Made by a program: the position numbers and the translations under genes. Positions 34,658 through 41,619 of a stretch of 64,000 bases of DNA are shown here, piece after piece (the first letter of the stretch is position 1; every line of letters begins with the position of its first letter). The DNA is from Candidatus Rifleibacterium amylolyticum (GTDB lineage: Bacteria; Muiribacteriota; Ozemobacteria; Ozemobacterales; Ozemobacteraceae), in NCBI GenBank assembly GCA_009917695.1, contig JAACJG010000002.1, forward strand, positions 1 through 64,000. The letters are read 5' to 3'. Under the pieces are notes generated by a model. It was not told the origin of the DNA. It saw nothing but the letters and a program-made list of their open reading frames with translations, and did not search any database.

Positions 34658-35701
34658 TCAGGGACGTTTTTTGGCTCGGGGTTTCCGGGTTGGGGTGTAA
34701 TCGGCGACGGGTTCTGAGACTTTATTGGCTGGCCGGTCAATAGAATCCAGGTATTCTTGAAACCCTTCGAGACTTTCGGTAACTGCTGCGTTGATTACAA
34801 GGTTTTTCAGCGTTTCGAGTTCGTTGATGTTCTCTATTGCTGAATTAATGCCAGCTGGTATTCGCCCGAAGCGTAATTGAAGAATGGTGCTCAAAGAGGC
34901 TTTATGAGAGGCAGCACCTTCTTCCAGGCCTTTCTCGATGCCTTTCTCGATGCCTTTGGCGATTCCACGTCTTTCGAAAGTTGTAACGTAACGCATATTT
35001 TCCTCCAGTTCGTTCAGGGTTTCAGTATAAGCGCTTTCATAGTCGGCCGGCAAGGTCATTATCCAGTCAAGAAACCGGAAGAGCTCCAGGATGGTTTGAC
35101 GATCGAATTTCGCCTTATACAGGGCCCGGGCAGCGTATGTCTTGAACTCAAGACGCTTTGCATCGTTGCCAATGGTTTCCATTGTTTTCAGATGCGCGAA
35201 AGCAGCTATGGCAAAGGGATTCTGGCTGTTTTCAAGGTTTTCGACCTTGTTGGCGACATCAAGAAGCTTCACCATCGGAAACCGAAAACTCAACTCGCAA
35301 CCCCATAGTTCGTGACAGTATTCCTGCGGACGCCACCTGATGTTTTTGTCGGCAAGCAATGCCAGACTGGCAATTCTCTTCTGGTAGCGATCGAAAATCC
35401 GGTAATGGTAAACCAGCATTCTTCTGGCAAGATCGCTGTCCTCCTGGCCCTGAATTTCGAGATGAACCAGCACCCAGGCTTCCTGGCCAGACAACTCGTT
35501 GACTTTGACAAGCTTGTCGGCATAACGCCGCCCGGTAGCTCCTTGAACAGCTATTTTTTGAAATTCTTTGTCAAGAAACTCGTATTTCTTCTGCCAATCG
35601 ATTCTAGACGCTATTTCAGGAAAGAAAAATTCCATGAACTGCTGGAAATATTTCTCGACCAGATCTTTCCATGGAGAATCATAATCTGCGCGCTTTGCCA
35701 T
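34658..35701 (-). CDS. Rpn-family recombination-promoting nuclease / putative transposase (intact copy)
   Basis: A 347-residue PD-(D/E)XK nuclease-like protein. The N-terminal core holds DYDSPWKDLVEKYFQQFMEFFFP, QKIAVQGATGRRYADKLVKV and VLVHLEIQGQED (the ExQ part of the nuclease motif near residue 85). A middle helical part runs to about 220, then comes a repeat-rich segment RGIAKGIEKGIEKGLEEG near 247-264. RpnA-type proteins promote RecA-independent recombination and DNA cleavage in E. coli. This gene together with its upstream flank is duplicated at 37.7-38.9 kb, where it is broken. Confidence 0.85.
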   Translation of the reverse strand: MAKRADYDSPWKDLVEKYFQQFMEFFFPEIASRIDWQKKYEFLDKEFQKIAVQGATGRRYADKLVKVNELSGQEAWVLVHLEIQGQEDSDLARRMLVYHYRIFDRYQKRIASLALLADKNIRWRPQEYCHELWGCELSFRFPMVKLLDVANKVENLENSQNPFAIAAFAHLKTMETIGNDAKRLEFKTYAARALYKAKFDRQTILELFRFLDWIMTLPADYESAYTETLNELEENMRYVTTFERRGIAKGIEKGIEKGLEEGAASHKASLSTILQLRFGRIPAGINSAIENINELETLKNLVINAAVTESLEGFQEYLDSIDRPANKVSEPVADYTPTRKPRAKKRP

Positions 35702-35821
35702 GTTTTTGTCCTTATTGAAGACATCATCATATGATACCCTGCCACCTCGTTGTAAATCAACAGTTCCTGCGAATGTCGGCCAGTCAGCGTAAGAGCAACG
35801 GACTGGCTCATTGGCACAAAT

Positions 35822-36864
35822 CTGGGACAGGCTGGCGGTTGCGGATGCACTTTCCCCCCAATTTGATGTTCGGCATTGATTTTAACCAGGAAAAAGTTAA
35901 TCTGATTAACAGAGAATCGACCGTCTACCCCGGCGTCACCGAAGACGAATGCGTGCCGCTGCTCGAAAAGAATTCAGGGTTCGAGTATCTGAAAGATTTC
36001 AGAGTCGGCTACAGCCCCGAACGCATCAACCCCGGCGATCAGGTGCACCGGCTGCAGACCATCGTCAAGGTCGTTTCCGGCTGCGATGCCGAGACGCTCG
36101 AGACCGTCGCGAAGGTTTACGAAACCATCATCGAGGCCGGGGTGCATCGCGCCTCATCGATCAAGGTTGCCGAAGCTGCCAAGGTTATCGAAAATACCCA
36201 GCGTGACGTCAATATCGCCCTGATGAACGAACTGTCGATCATCTTCCATAAGCTCGGCATCGATACGCTCGAAGTGCTGCGCGCGGCCGGCACCAAATGG
36301 AACTTTCTCAAGTTCTTCCCCGGGCTCGTCGGCGGCCACTGCATCGGCGTCGACCCCTACTACCTGACCTACAAGGCCGAAGAACTCGGCTATCACCCCG
36401 AAGTTATTCTTTCCGGGCGCCGCATCAACGACGGAATGGGCAAATATGTCGCCGAAAATACCGTCAAGAAACTGATTCGCGCCGGCAAGGCGGTTAAAGG
36501 CGCGAAGGTGCTGATACTGGGTCTGACCTTCAAAGAAAACGTCGGCGATATCCGCAATACCAAAGTCGTCGATATCGTCAGCGAACTCGCTGAATACGAC
36601 GTCGAAAGCATGATTTTCGACCCCTACGCCGATGCCGAAGAAGTGCATCACGAATACGGGCTCGATATTCTGCCGTCACTCGAAAAGCTGCCGGCGGTCG
36701 ATGCTGTCGTTCTCGCAGTTCCACACGACAAATTCAAAGAACTCACGCTCGACAAGCTCGCCGGGTTCTGCCGTAAGGGCGCCACGCCGATTGTGGTTGA
36801 TATCAAGGGGATGTTTGATCCTGAGATGGCGACGAAGCAGGGCGTCAGGTATTGGAGATTGTGA
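35822..36864 (+). pseudogene. Dehydrogenase copy 2, lacking most of the NAD-binding half
   Basis: From 35914 (gaatcgaccgtctaccccgg) to the stop the sequence is almost identical to the full copy (residues about 123-474, without the repeat insert). Upstream, FGIDFNQEKVNLINR is a diverged remnant of residues about 37-52 (VGFDVNEAKVELMKQ), and a decayed stretch before that matches the first strand region out of frame. About 70 residues between the two are missing; the joint lies where gaatcga occurs in both flanks, so a short-homology deletion is likely. Without a Rossmann domain it cannot act alone. The open frame from 35731 (377 residues) is best seen as a pseudogene. Confidence 0.8.
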
Positions 36865-36941
36865 CACGTTGAGATTAGCCTCAGAGCTGCGGCTTATGCC
36901 TTCGGCATACGCTTCGCTACGCTCGTAGAATGGTCAGGTTA

Positions 36942-36955
36942 TGCTATAATTATAG
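36942..36955 (+). promoter_or_regulatory. Extended -10 with palindromic operator for the MNT-HepT module
   Basis: TGcTATAAT (36942-36950) is a perfect -10 hexamer with an extended TG. It lies inside the 12-bp perfect palindrome CTATAATTATAG (36944-36955), 15 bp before the MNT start codon. An operator overlapping the -10 fits antitoxin autoregulation. No good -35 is seen. Confidence 0.45.
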
Positions 36956-36970
36956 AGAGGGATTGGTGCA

Positions 36971-37276
36971 ATGAATCGCAAGCAGTTTATAATTGGGCTG
37001 ATACAGACTCATCGTCAGAAACTTCTGCAGATGGGCGTTAAGGATATAGGTATTTTTGGCTCGGTTGCAAAAGGCGAAGACATGCCCACAAGTGATTATG
37101 ACATTCTGGTCGAGTTCTATGAAAACCACAGGAATCTCAAGTCTTTCAATGCCTTATGTGATTTCCTTGAAAGCAATCTTGGTAGTAATTTCGATCTTGT
37201 TACCAGACAGGGATTAAGCCCCTATATGTCTGACCGAATACTGCAGGAAACAGAATATGTCGATATCGCCACATGA
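36971..37276 (+). CDS. MNT-type nucleotidyltransferase (antitoxin of MNT-HEPN pair)
   Basis: A 101-residue minimal nucleotidyltransferase with the GSVAKGE...SDYDILVEF catalytic motif (GSxxxG, DxD) at about residues 30-48 and a third acid in NFDLVT near 76. MntA-type antitoxins AMPylate the HEPN toxin near its active site. It overlaps the following HEPN gene by 20 bases. The Shine-Dalgarno is fair (gagaggg...). It is intact, unlike its partner. Confidence 0.85.
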   Translation: MNRKQFIIGLIQTHRQKLLQMGVKDIGIFGSVAKGEDMPTSDYDILVEFYENHRNLKSFNALCDFLESNLGSNFDLVTRQGLSPYMSDRILQETEYVDIAT

Positions 37277-37591
37277 TCTGCTGCATCATATAATCGATGA
37301 AATCAACTTTTTGATTGCAGAGTCTGGGGTTCTGGACAAGAATTCTTTTCTGGCTGATGAGAAAGCGAAAAGAGCTTTTGCCAGAAGTTTTGAAATTATT
37401 GTGAAGCGGCCAAAAAGATTCCAGATGATTTCAAACAATCTCACGCAGATATTGAGTGGTCCGCAATGGCCCGTCTGCGTGATAAGCTGATTCACCATTA
37501 CTTTGGTGTAGACTATGAACTTGTCTGGAACATCGTAGTAGAAGACATTCCCTCGCTGAGAAATAAAATTTCAAACTTACTCGAAGAATAA
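37257..37591 (+). pseudogene. HepT-like HEPN toxin gene with a one-base deletion
   Basis: The first frame (from 37257) reads MSISPHDLLHHIIDEINFLI...FARSFEIIVK and then runs into an unrelated tail with a stop at 37490. Shifting at 37401 gives EAAKKIPDDFKQSHADIEW, then RLRDKLIHHYFGVD with the RxxxxH toxin motif, then ENIV-like WNIVVEDIPSLR, ending TAA 37589-37591. Expected family sequence SFEIIGEAAKKIP indicates loss of one G in attattggtgaag. The toxin is therefore inactivated unless the base is a sequencing error. The partner MNT frame is whole. Confidence 0.8.
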
Positions 37592-37697
37592 AGCTGCCTG
37601 CTGCGGTGTAAGCTGTTATCTGGTGCCGTTAGAAAGTTTTCGATCCGATGACTATTAAAAGCAGGAACTGAGAGTATTCAGAGAGCTGGCGTTGCGG

Positions 37698-38048
37698 TCA
37701 GCGGCGCTTTCTGGTGCGAGGTTTCCGGGTTGGAGTATAATCGGCGACGGGTTCTGAGACTTTGTTGGCTGGCCGGTCAATAGAATCCAGGTATTCTTGA
37801 AACCCTTCGAGACTTTCGGCTAGAGCAGCCTTGATAACCAGGTTTTTAAGGGCTTCGAGATCGTTGATATTCTCGATGGCAGAGTTGATTTGGGTCGGGA
37901 TTCGCTTGAAACGCGACTGAAGAATCGTATTCAAAGATGCCTTATGAGAAGCAATGCCTTCTCCCAGGCCTTTCTCTATGCCTTTCTCGATGCCTTTCTC
38001 TATGCCTTTCTCGATGCCACGTCTTTCGAAAGTAGTAACGTAACGCAT
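37698..38048 (-). pseudogene. Rpn nuclease copy 2, C-terminal part
   Basis: It encodes MRYVTTFERRGIEKGIEKG...PTRKPRTRKRR, which aligns with residues about 236-347 of the intact gene. The GIEKG minisatellite has one more unit than the intact copy. The part upstream on the coding strand is replaced by a four-helix-bundle gene, and the N-terminal piece lies beyond it at 38587-38672. The piece is open from ATG 38048, but as a fragment it lacks the nuclease core. Confidence 0.85.
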
Positions 38049-38073
38049 ATTTTCCTCCAGTTCGTTCAGGGTT

Positions 38074-38517
38074 TCAGTCTTTGTCGTTGTCGTCGTCGTC
38101 GTCGTTGTCGCTATCGTTGTCTTTGTCTTCGTCGTCCCGATAGTATTCAGCCGGTTCTTCTCTCGCAGAATAATCTCGTTTACCCAGCATAGTAAGCATT
38201 GAGACTACCCGGTAAAGCAAGTCTTTTCCCTCAGCACTTTCTTCTTCCGACAAAATTTTACATATTTCAAGAATATCCTGAATTGAAGCGCATTCCAAAG
38301 CGGAACCACGGGCAATTTCAAAAAAGCGACGACGATCCGATACTGTTCCTCTTCCATTTCCCTCGGCAATGTTCTGAGGTATCGATTGAGAAGCACGTAA
38401 AAGCTGATCCCTGGCATACCGGTTGGCACCGTCAAGTTTTTTTGCAAGCTCATAAGCCCAGGCAACATAGTGCAAGGCAACCCTATAAACATCTAGTTTT
38501 TCGTGACCGAACTTCAT
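38074..38517 (-). CDS. Four-helix-bundle protein (S23 / 23S rRNA intervening-sequence protein family)
   Basis: A 147-residue protein: FGHEKLDVYRVALHYVAWAYELA, SIPQNIAEGNGRGTVSDRR, FFEIARGSALECASIQDILEI, the signature of S23-type bundles first described from 23S rRNA intervening sequences. The last 22 residues (DDEDKDNDSDNDDDDDNDKD region) are low-complexity acid. They are encoded by a TCGTTGTCG-type tract that also occurs, inverted (gacaacgacaacgatcacg), just before the start codon. The whole lies inside a broken Rpn gene, so it arrived as a cassette with terminal inverted tracts. Confidence 0.85.
   Translation of the reverse strand: MKFGHEKLDVYRVALHYVAWAYELAKKLDGANRYARDQLLRASQSIPQNIAEGNGRGTVSDRRRFFEIARGSALECASIQDILEICKILSEEESAEGKDLLYRVVSMLTMLGKRDYSAREEPAEYYRDDEDKDNDSDNDDDDDNDKD
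38083..38145. repeat. Left low-complexity terminal tract of the four-helix-bundle cassette
   Basis: A run of tcgttgtcgtcgtcgtcg units, partly coding the acidic tail of the bundle protein. Its inverse complement (cgacaacgacaacgatcacg, 38530-38559) lies at the other end of the cassette, so the two could pair as a long stem, as in rRNA intervening sequences. Confidence 0.7.
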
Positions 38518-38529
38518 TTATCACCTTTT

Positions 38530-38590
38530 TCGACAACGACAACGATCACGACAACCGACTGGCTTCGCCAGTCTGACAACGAAAAGACAG
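38530..38590. repeat. Right terminal tract of the four-helix-bundle cassette
   Basis: It contains cgacaacgacaacgatcacg, a short hairpin actggcttcgccagt, and ctgacaacgaaaagac, directly before the Rpn sequence resumes at aggaaagaaaaattcc. It is inverted with respect to the left tract. Confidence 0.7.
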
Positions 38591-38672
38591 GAAAGAAAAA
38601 TTCCATGAACTGCTGGAAATATTTCTCGACCAGATCCTTCCATGGAGAATCATAATCTGCGCGCTTTGCCAT
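38587..38672 (-). pseudogene. Rpn nuclease copy 2, N-terminal stub
   Basis: It encodes MAKRADYDSPWKDLVEKYF followed by QQFMEFFFP, identical to the intact Rpn start, and then runs into cassette DNA (VFSLSDWRSQ). The matching C-terminal part is at 37698-38048. About 600 bp of the middle of the gene present in copy 1 (about 35024-35618) is missing. Confidence 0.85.
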
Positions 38673-38808
38673 GTTTTTGTCCTTATTGAAGACATCATCA
38701 GTATGATACCCTGCCACCTCTTTGTAAATCAACAGTTACTGCGAATATCGGCCAGTCAGTGTAAGAGCAACCGACTGGCTCACTGGCACAAACTTGGGAC
38801 AGGCTGGC

Positions 38809-39383
38809 GGTTGCGCATGCACTTTCCCACCAATTTGATGTTCGGCTTCGATGCTAACCAGGAAAAAGTTAATCTGATTAAACAGAGAATCGACGGTTGC
38901 ACCCGGGCGCGCTCCATCCTGAGGCGCTCGTGCATAAGTCACATCCTGTGACGAACGCTCGAAGTGCTGCGCGCGGCCAGCACCAAGTGGAACTTTTTGA
39001 AATTCTTCCCGGGGCTCGTCGGCGGGCACTGCATCGGGGTCGATCCCTACTATCTCACCTACAAGGCTGAAGAACTAGGCTATCACCCGGAAGTCATTCT
39101 TTCCGGGCGCCGCATCAACGACAGTATGGGCAAGTTTGTCGCCGAAAATACTGTCAAGAAGCTGATTCGGGTTGGCAAGGCGGTCATCCCTGCTTCGCTG
39201 AAGCTACGCAGGACTAAGGAGGGCGCGAAGGTGCTGATACTGGGCCTGACCTTCAAAGAAAATGTCGGAGATATCCGCAATACCAAGGTCGTCGATATCG
39301 TCAGTGAACTCGCCGAATATGACGTCGAAAGCATGACGGAGAGAGGGCAATCCGCCGATTTCGCAGATTCCCGCCTTCGCTAA
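38809..39383 (+). pseudogene. Dehydrogenase copy 3, fragment
   Basis: A 5' remnant (LMFGFDANQEKVNLIKQRID) is followed by a short dispersed repeat. The C-terminal half then runs from gctcgaagtgctgcg (38958) to VESM near 39335, where the 'atgacggagagagggcaatc' repeat takes over and adds an alien tail. Within it, [13 protein letters not shown] (from about 39184) is a repeat-encoded in-frame insert after GKA. The catalytic-site segment [12 protein letters not shown] is kept, but the NAD domain and the final third are gone. Confidence 0.85.
39333..39357. repeat. Repeat 'atgacggagagagggcaatc', copy 2
   Basis: Same block as at 34592 and 45549. It joins dehydrogenase copy 3 at a shared ATGA, so it was probably acquired by short-homology joining. 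Confidence 0.75.
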
Positions 39384-39401
39384 AGCTTCGGCGCGACCTT
39401 G

Positions 39402-39473
39402 ACGCGGATTTTTTGGGAGGGTAAACAGGCCGTGTTATAAGCGGATTTGTGCCGAGATCGAGAGCTTGTGATA
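39402..39473 (+). repeat. Composite repeat family F (core GTGCCGAGATCG), copy 1
   Basis: It reads gcggattttttgggagg, then caggccgtgttataagcgg, then atttgtgccgagatcgagag, then cttgtga. Relatives are at 47625-47691 and 48972-49038 on the same strand and at 62041-62100 and 62147-62205 inverted. No open frame is conserved. Confidence 0.7.
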
Positions 39474-39556
39474 CCTGCATGCAGCAGGACAAACATCTTC
39501 TGCGTTTTTGTGGTTTTGCATGGACATCGGCAGAATAACCCTGTAATATCTTTGAT

Positions 39557-40017
39557 ATGAGTAAGAAAAAGTCTGTAGAAAAGATTTATCTGGATGTTTG
39601 CACTATCTGCAGACCCTATGATGACCAGAGCTATCTCAGGATAAGACTTGAAACAGATGCTTATTATCTGATTCTGAACTATGTTAAGAGCTCCAGATTC
39701 GTTCTTATGGTTTCGCCTGTTCATTATTATGAATTGAAGAGCATTGAAAACGACCAGGAAAGAATTAGTGCGTTGTCAATTCTTGGAAATCTGGGCGTTC
39801 ATATAAATTGTGACAGACAGTTGGCGAAACAGAGAACAGAAGAGCTTATAGCAAAGGGTTTCGGTCTGGGAGATGGGCCCACCTGGCATTTGCCGAGGTC
39901 GGGGCAGAGTATTTCGTGTCATGTGATGAAAAGCTGGTAAAAAAGGCTGGTCGAGCCGGAGTAGGTGTTAAGGCCATGAGCCCGGTAAAATTTTGCTTAT
40001 TAAAGGATCTGAAATGA
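39557..40017 (+). pseudogene. PIN-domain (VapC-like) toxin gene with a one-base deletion
   Basis: The first frame gives KIYLDVCTICRPYDDQSYLRI, a typical PIN start with the first Asp, and runs to GFGLGD, after which it reads a foreign tail to 39940. Adding one base at about 39875 gives DAAHLAFAEVGAEYFVSCD and CDEKLVKKA, the PIN C-terminal half, ending TGA 40015-40017 in an ATGA overlap with the next gene. Thus the toxin has lost one base, while its partner is intact. The short inverted repeat atatc-ttt-gatat (39546-39558) sits over the start. Confidence 0.8.
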
Positions 40018-40208
40018 AAAAAATCATGGATGATAACCGCAAACTCGTTGAAAAAGCAGTTGGCATTCTAATGGACAAGCTGGGCCCGGTTGAGACCAGT
40101 CGCTTCCTTGCCATGCACCAGGCCGGCAAACTGGATTCAGTAAAAAGGCATCACCTCTGGCAGTCCGAACTCGACAAAGAAGATTTTTTCAAGGAAATAT
40201 TTGGCTGA
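40014..40208 (+). CDS. Small partner (antitoxin) of the PIN toxin
   Basis: A 64-residue helical protein (MKKIMDDNRKLVEKAVGIL...) whose ATG overlaps the restored PIN stop (ATGA), the classic coupling of a toxin-antitoxin pair. No DNA-binding motif is certain. Small proteins with this MDxNRKxVExAV start often accompany PIN toxins with a DVCTICRPYDD start. Confidence 0.6.
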   Translation: MKKIMDDNRKLVEKAVGILMDKLGPVETSRFLAMHQAGKLDSVKRHHLWQSELDKEDFFKEIFG

Positions 40209-40279
40209 CTGCGCAACAAGAAGCTCCCGGCGTGCCACATGAAGTTATTGTCACATGACCTGAAGCGGAGATTGAAAAA

Positions 40280-40498
40280 ATGAACAGGCGACAGGAAAAA
40301 TTTATTCATGTTGGCAACTTTGTGGCCAGGGTTGAAGTAGACCTCGTTTATACTGAAGGTTCCTGGTCTCCATGCCTCACTCTTGAAGACGCACAAAGAC
40401 TTGACAAAATTCGCATGGCGCTGCAAAAAGGCGATATCAAAGCAGCTGCGCAAAACGCACAAATTTTCCAGCTTACACCGGTAACTAAAGCTGCTTAA
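40280..40498 (+). CDS. Small conserved-looking protein of unknown role (TA-associated)
   Basis: A 72-residue protein: EKFIHVGNFVARVEVDLVY, then EGSWSPCLTLEDAQRLDKIR, then ALQKGDIKAAAQNAQIFQL. The balance of strand and helix and the codon pattern look real. Similar short proteins are often found near toxin-antitoxin loci, but no function can be given. A Shine-Dalgarno-like gagat precedes the ATG weakly. Confidence 0.55.
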   Translation: MNRRQEKFIHVGNFVARVEVDLVYTEGSWSPCLTLEDAQRLDKIRMALQKGDIKAAAQNAQIFQLTPVTKAA

Positions 40499-40554
40499 AA
40501 CAGCATATTTCCTCGTAGTTACAAGAGTTGCTCAGTTGCACAAATTTGCGACAG

Positions 40555-40909
40555 GTTGGCAGCATGCATGCTTTTTCCCCGCAAACGTCTTTAAATCAAA
40601 CCATGTAGCATCGGGGTCGACCCCTACTATCTGACCTACAAGGCCGAAGAGCTCGGGTATCACCCCGAAGTTATTCTTTCCGGGCGCCGCATCAATGACG
40701 GAATGGGCAAATATGTCGCCGATGCCGAAGAAGTGCACCACGAATACGGTCTCGAAATTCTTCCATCACTCGAAAAGCTGCCGGCGGTCGATGCGGTGGT
40801 GGTTGCCGGGTTCTGCCGTAAGGGTGCCACGCCGATCGTCGTCGATATCAAGGGCATGTTCGATCCTGAGACGGCGACGAAGCAGGGCGTCAGGTATTGG
40901 AGATTGTGA
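40555..40909 (+). pseudogene. Dehydrogenase copy 4, internally deleted fragment
   Basis: A decayed 5' flank (gcatgcatgctttttccccg) leads to [20 protein letters not shown], then to [11 protein letters not shown]. There it jumps to AEEVHHEYG at a shared GCCGA, dropping about 60 residues. It then jumps from DAVVV to AGFCRKG, dropping another stretch, before the normal end VRYWRL. Both joins keep the frame. It lacks the catalytic Cys and is non-functional. Confidence 0.85.
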
Positions 40910-40915
40910 AAAGTG

Positions 40916-41209
40916 TCAATCCTTATCAGAAGGCTTTGATGCTGAATCCTGTCTGTTGTCGAAAACGGCGTGAATAACGATCTTAGTTTCTTCTACCGTA
41001 TAAAACACTGAAAATGGGAATCTTCTAATCAAGCACCTTCTAAACCGCTGGTGAGCTTGCTCATACATTTCTGGAAAAACAAGAATGCCCTTAATGCCTA
41101 CTTCCACACAATCCAGAAATTCAAAGCCAAGTCCTCGTCTCTGCTTTTCATACCATGCAAAAGCAATCTCAACATCACTTTTAGCTCTATCAGTATATTG
41201 AAGCTTCAC
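40916..41209 (-). CDS. RelE/ParE-family toxin
   Basis: A 97-residue protein with the ParE/RelE fold pattern: LQYTDRAKSDVEIAFAWYEK, LGFEFLDCVEVGIKGI, RRCLIRRFPFSVFYTVEETK followed by IVIHAVFDNRQD. Such toxins are ribonucleases or gyrase poisons. The start overlaps the antitoxin stop by four bases (ATGA), so the pair is coupled with the antitoxin first. Its 3' end lies six bases from dehydrogenase copy 4. No frameshift is seen. Confidence 0.85.
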   Translation of the reverse strand: MKLQYTDRAKSDVEIAFAWYEKQRRGLGFEFLDCVEVGIKGILVFPEMYEQAHQRFRRCLIRRFPFSVFYTVEETKIVIHAVFDNRQDSASKPSDKD

Positions 41210-41433
41210 TTAAATTTTTCACGCAATTCTTCATGAACAGACTGCCAATCATGAAGCATTAGCCTATCGCTATTATAATCAGCCTGCCGCTTATCAAGCT
41301 CGTTTTTTTGCCATTCTGGCAAAGGCACAGCAGAGTTTTCTCTAGCGATAGCATCCCAGATGTCTTCAACCAGAATAAGCTTTTCTGCCAGTCCAAGCTT
41401 TTCAATTTCTTTTACTATTTCGCCTGTTTTCAT
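41206..41433 (-). CDS. Addiction-module antitoxin of the RelE/ParE pair
   Basis: A 75-residue protein starting MKTGEIVKEIEKLGLAEKL, then ILVEDIWDAIARENSAVPL, with LPEWQKNELDKR, typical of the 'addiction module protein' family paired with RelE/ParE toxins. A good Shine-Dalgarno (ggagaggg) lies upstream, and TGcTATAGT, a possible extended -10, lies about 30 bp before the start (41466-41471 on plus). Confidence 0.85.
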   Translation of the reverse strand: MKTGEIVKEIEKLGLAEKLILVEDIWDAIARENSAVPLPEWQKNELDKRQADYNSDRLMLHDWQSVHEELREKFK

Positions 41434-41486
41434 AGCCTACCCTCTCCTGTGTTCCTGCTAATTTAACTATAGCACCCAGATATTTA

Positions 41487-41552
41487 ATTATCAAGGGGAT
41501 GTTTGAGCCGGGAATGGCGGTGAAGCAGGGGATTCGATACTGGAGATTGTGA
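41487..41552 (+). pseudogene. Dehydrogenase copy 5, last 21 codons only
   Basis: It reads IIKGMFEPGMAVKQGIRYWRL and stop, matching the final [10 protein letters not shown]...GVRYWRL of the full gene. It lies between the RelE pair and the GHKL-type gene. It is a short remnant with several substitutions, hence older than copies 2 and 3. Confidence 0.85.
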
Positions 41553-41619
41553 GAGAAGGCAATCTGCAGTCGCCCGCAGGATGTGGGTGATACTCGGACG
41601 CACCAGGACAGAAAAGCTC

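Noticed and set aside
35731-36864. Second functional dehydrogenase
   Set aside because: The NAD-binding half is missing and the 5' part is decayed; only the C-terminal two thirds are intact.
38074-38517. Diversity-generating retroelement accessory (Avd-like four-helix bundle)
   Set aside because: No reverse transcriptase or template/variable repeats are seen; the S23-type match and inverted ends explain it better.
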